In this document: positions 63,797-64,000 of the stretch, piece after piece
Layout: every line of letters begins with the position of its first letter
Numbering within the stretch: the first letter of the stretch is position 1
Assembly: GCF_000247695.1 (NCBI RefSeq)
Contig: NW_004624751.1
Span: forward strand, 28,842,912-28,906,911
Reading direction: 5' to 3'
DNA from: Heterocephalus glaber
Taxonomy: Eukaryota > Chordata > Mammalia > Rodentia > Bathyergidae
DNA length: 64,000 nucleotides
Translations under genes and position numbers: made by a program
The notes under the pieces: model-generated
The model's database searches: none
The model's input: only the letters and a program-made list of their open reading frames with translations
Told to the model about the DNA's origin: nothing

Positions 63797-64000
63797 TGAG
63801 GCCATACTCTTAAGTGAAATAAATAGAATACACATGTAAATACTAAATTGTCTCTCTGGTGTGAGAAACTGAAAGTGTAAATGAAGACCAAAATGTATAA
63901 TGTGAAATAGGAAGAAAAGGTTCAAAGGGGAAAGGGAAATGGGGTGGGGGGAGAAGGGAAAGAAAAAAAATATGAGAAATAAAGGAAAAAGGGAAGAAAA
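63797..64000 (+). mobile_element. L1 3' end after the gap (ORF2 tail and 3' UTR)
   Basis: Continues the same L1: a stretch with taagtgaaataaatagaat, then the purine-rich 3' UTR with ggggtggggggagaaggg. The element runs off the window. Confidence 0.7.

Larger units (their letters stand above)
22095..64000 (+). other. DACH1: DACH1 intron downstream of the exon
   Basis: This is AT-rich intron continuing to the window edge. The next DACH1 exon, expected to begin with a Gly-Leu-Thr and poly-Ala coding stretch, is not found. I see nothing identifiable beyond the listed features in 22100-23890, 24130-26220, 27640-29600, 30350-33950, 34905-36780, 37110-38480, 38760-39070, 41050-42170, 42220-43530, 43585-44020, 44200-45220, 45620-46790, 46830-47320, 48005-48650, 48850-49920, 49990-50710, 50780-51310, 52945-54790, 54895-55200, 55640-56060, 57500-58380, 58670-59870 and 60150-60420. 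Long unannotated repeats may still be hidden there. Confidence 0.85.

Noticed and set aside
63337..63925. 184- and 91-codon minus-strand ORFs
   Set aside because: They read through 100 N and antisense L1; not genes.
22095..64000. Next DACH1 exon (Gly-Leu-Thr then poly-Ala coding)
   Set aside because: Searched by eye for GCN-repeat coding after an acceptor; not found in the window.
1..64000. CRISPR arrays, operons, bacterial-type elements
   Set aside because: None present; all regularly spaced repeats are eukaryotic microsatellites or SINE tails.

Overview
The window is mammalian nuclear DNA, almost certainly from a rodent. It is AT-rich and intron-dense, and carries B1 (7SL-derived) and ID-type (tRNA-derived) SINEs with their B1-ID composites, LINE-1 3' ends, MaLR-like LTRs and old MIR/L2 relics. 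The ID consensus visible here (A box TAGCTCAGTGG, ending in CCCCGGTACC) is not the usual mouse or rat version. I suspect a non-murid rodent such as a heteromyid/castorimorph, but the species call is an inference.

The only protein-coding sequence I can support is one 116-bp internal exon at 21979-22094 (+). It encodes a segment I recognise as DACH1 (dachshund homolog 1), just C-terminal to the DACHbox-N domain, and is probably exon 2. The whole window therefore reads as intron - exon - intron of DACH1, transcribed left to right. About 22 kb of upstream intron and about 42 kb of downstream intron are present, and neither neighbouring DACH1 exon is visible. Nearly all other open reading frames fall in repeats, microsatellites or AT-rich intron and are not genes.

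Layout. 1-21978: upstream intron with a SINE cluster (1.3-6.2 kb), an inverted L1 3' end (6.2-6.9 kb), an L1-like tandem pyrimidine-rich block (7.3-7.7 kb), a solo LTR inserted cleanly into a B1 (10.1 kb), a second LTR (11.1 kb), MIR/L2 relics, a long polypyrimidine tract attached to a B1 (15.4-15.8 kb), and a repeat-poor block just before the exon that looks like regulatory DNA. 22095-64000: downstream intron, long and AT-rich, with scattered SINEs, LTRs, L2/MIR, several CA/TG microsatellites, a tiny U6 snRNA-derived insertion at 49.9 kb, a GC-richer patch at 55.2-55.6 kb, repeat-poor candidate regulatory blocks (40, 56.5 and 61-62 kb), and a broken L1 containing a 100-N assembly gap at the right edge.

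No new multi-gene system is present. The most interesting small-scale observations are a 25-nt 5' fragment of U6 snRNA flanked by perfect 16-bp target-site duplications (a tailless retropseudogene), a 440-bp LTR with a perfect 5-bp duplication splitting a B1, and a palindromic pair of proneural-type E-boxes inside a candidate enhancer.
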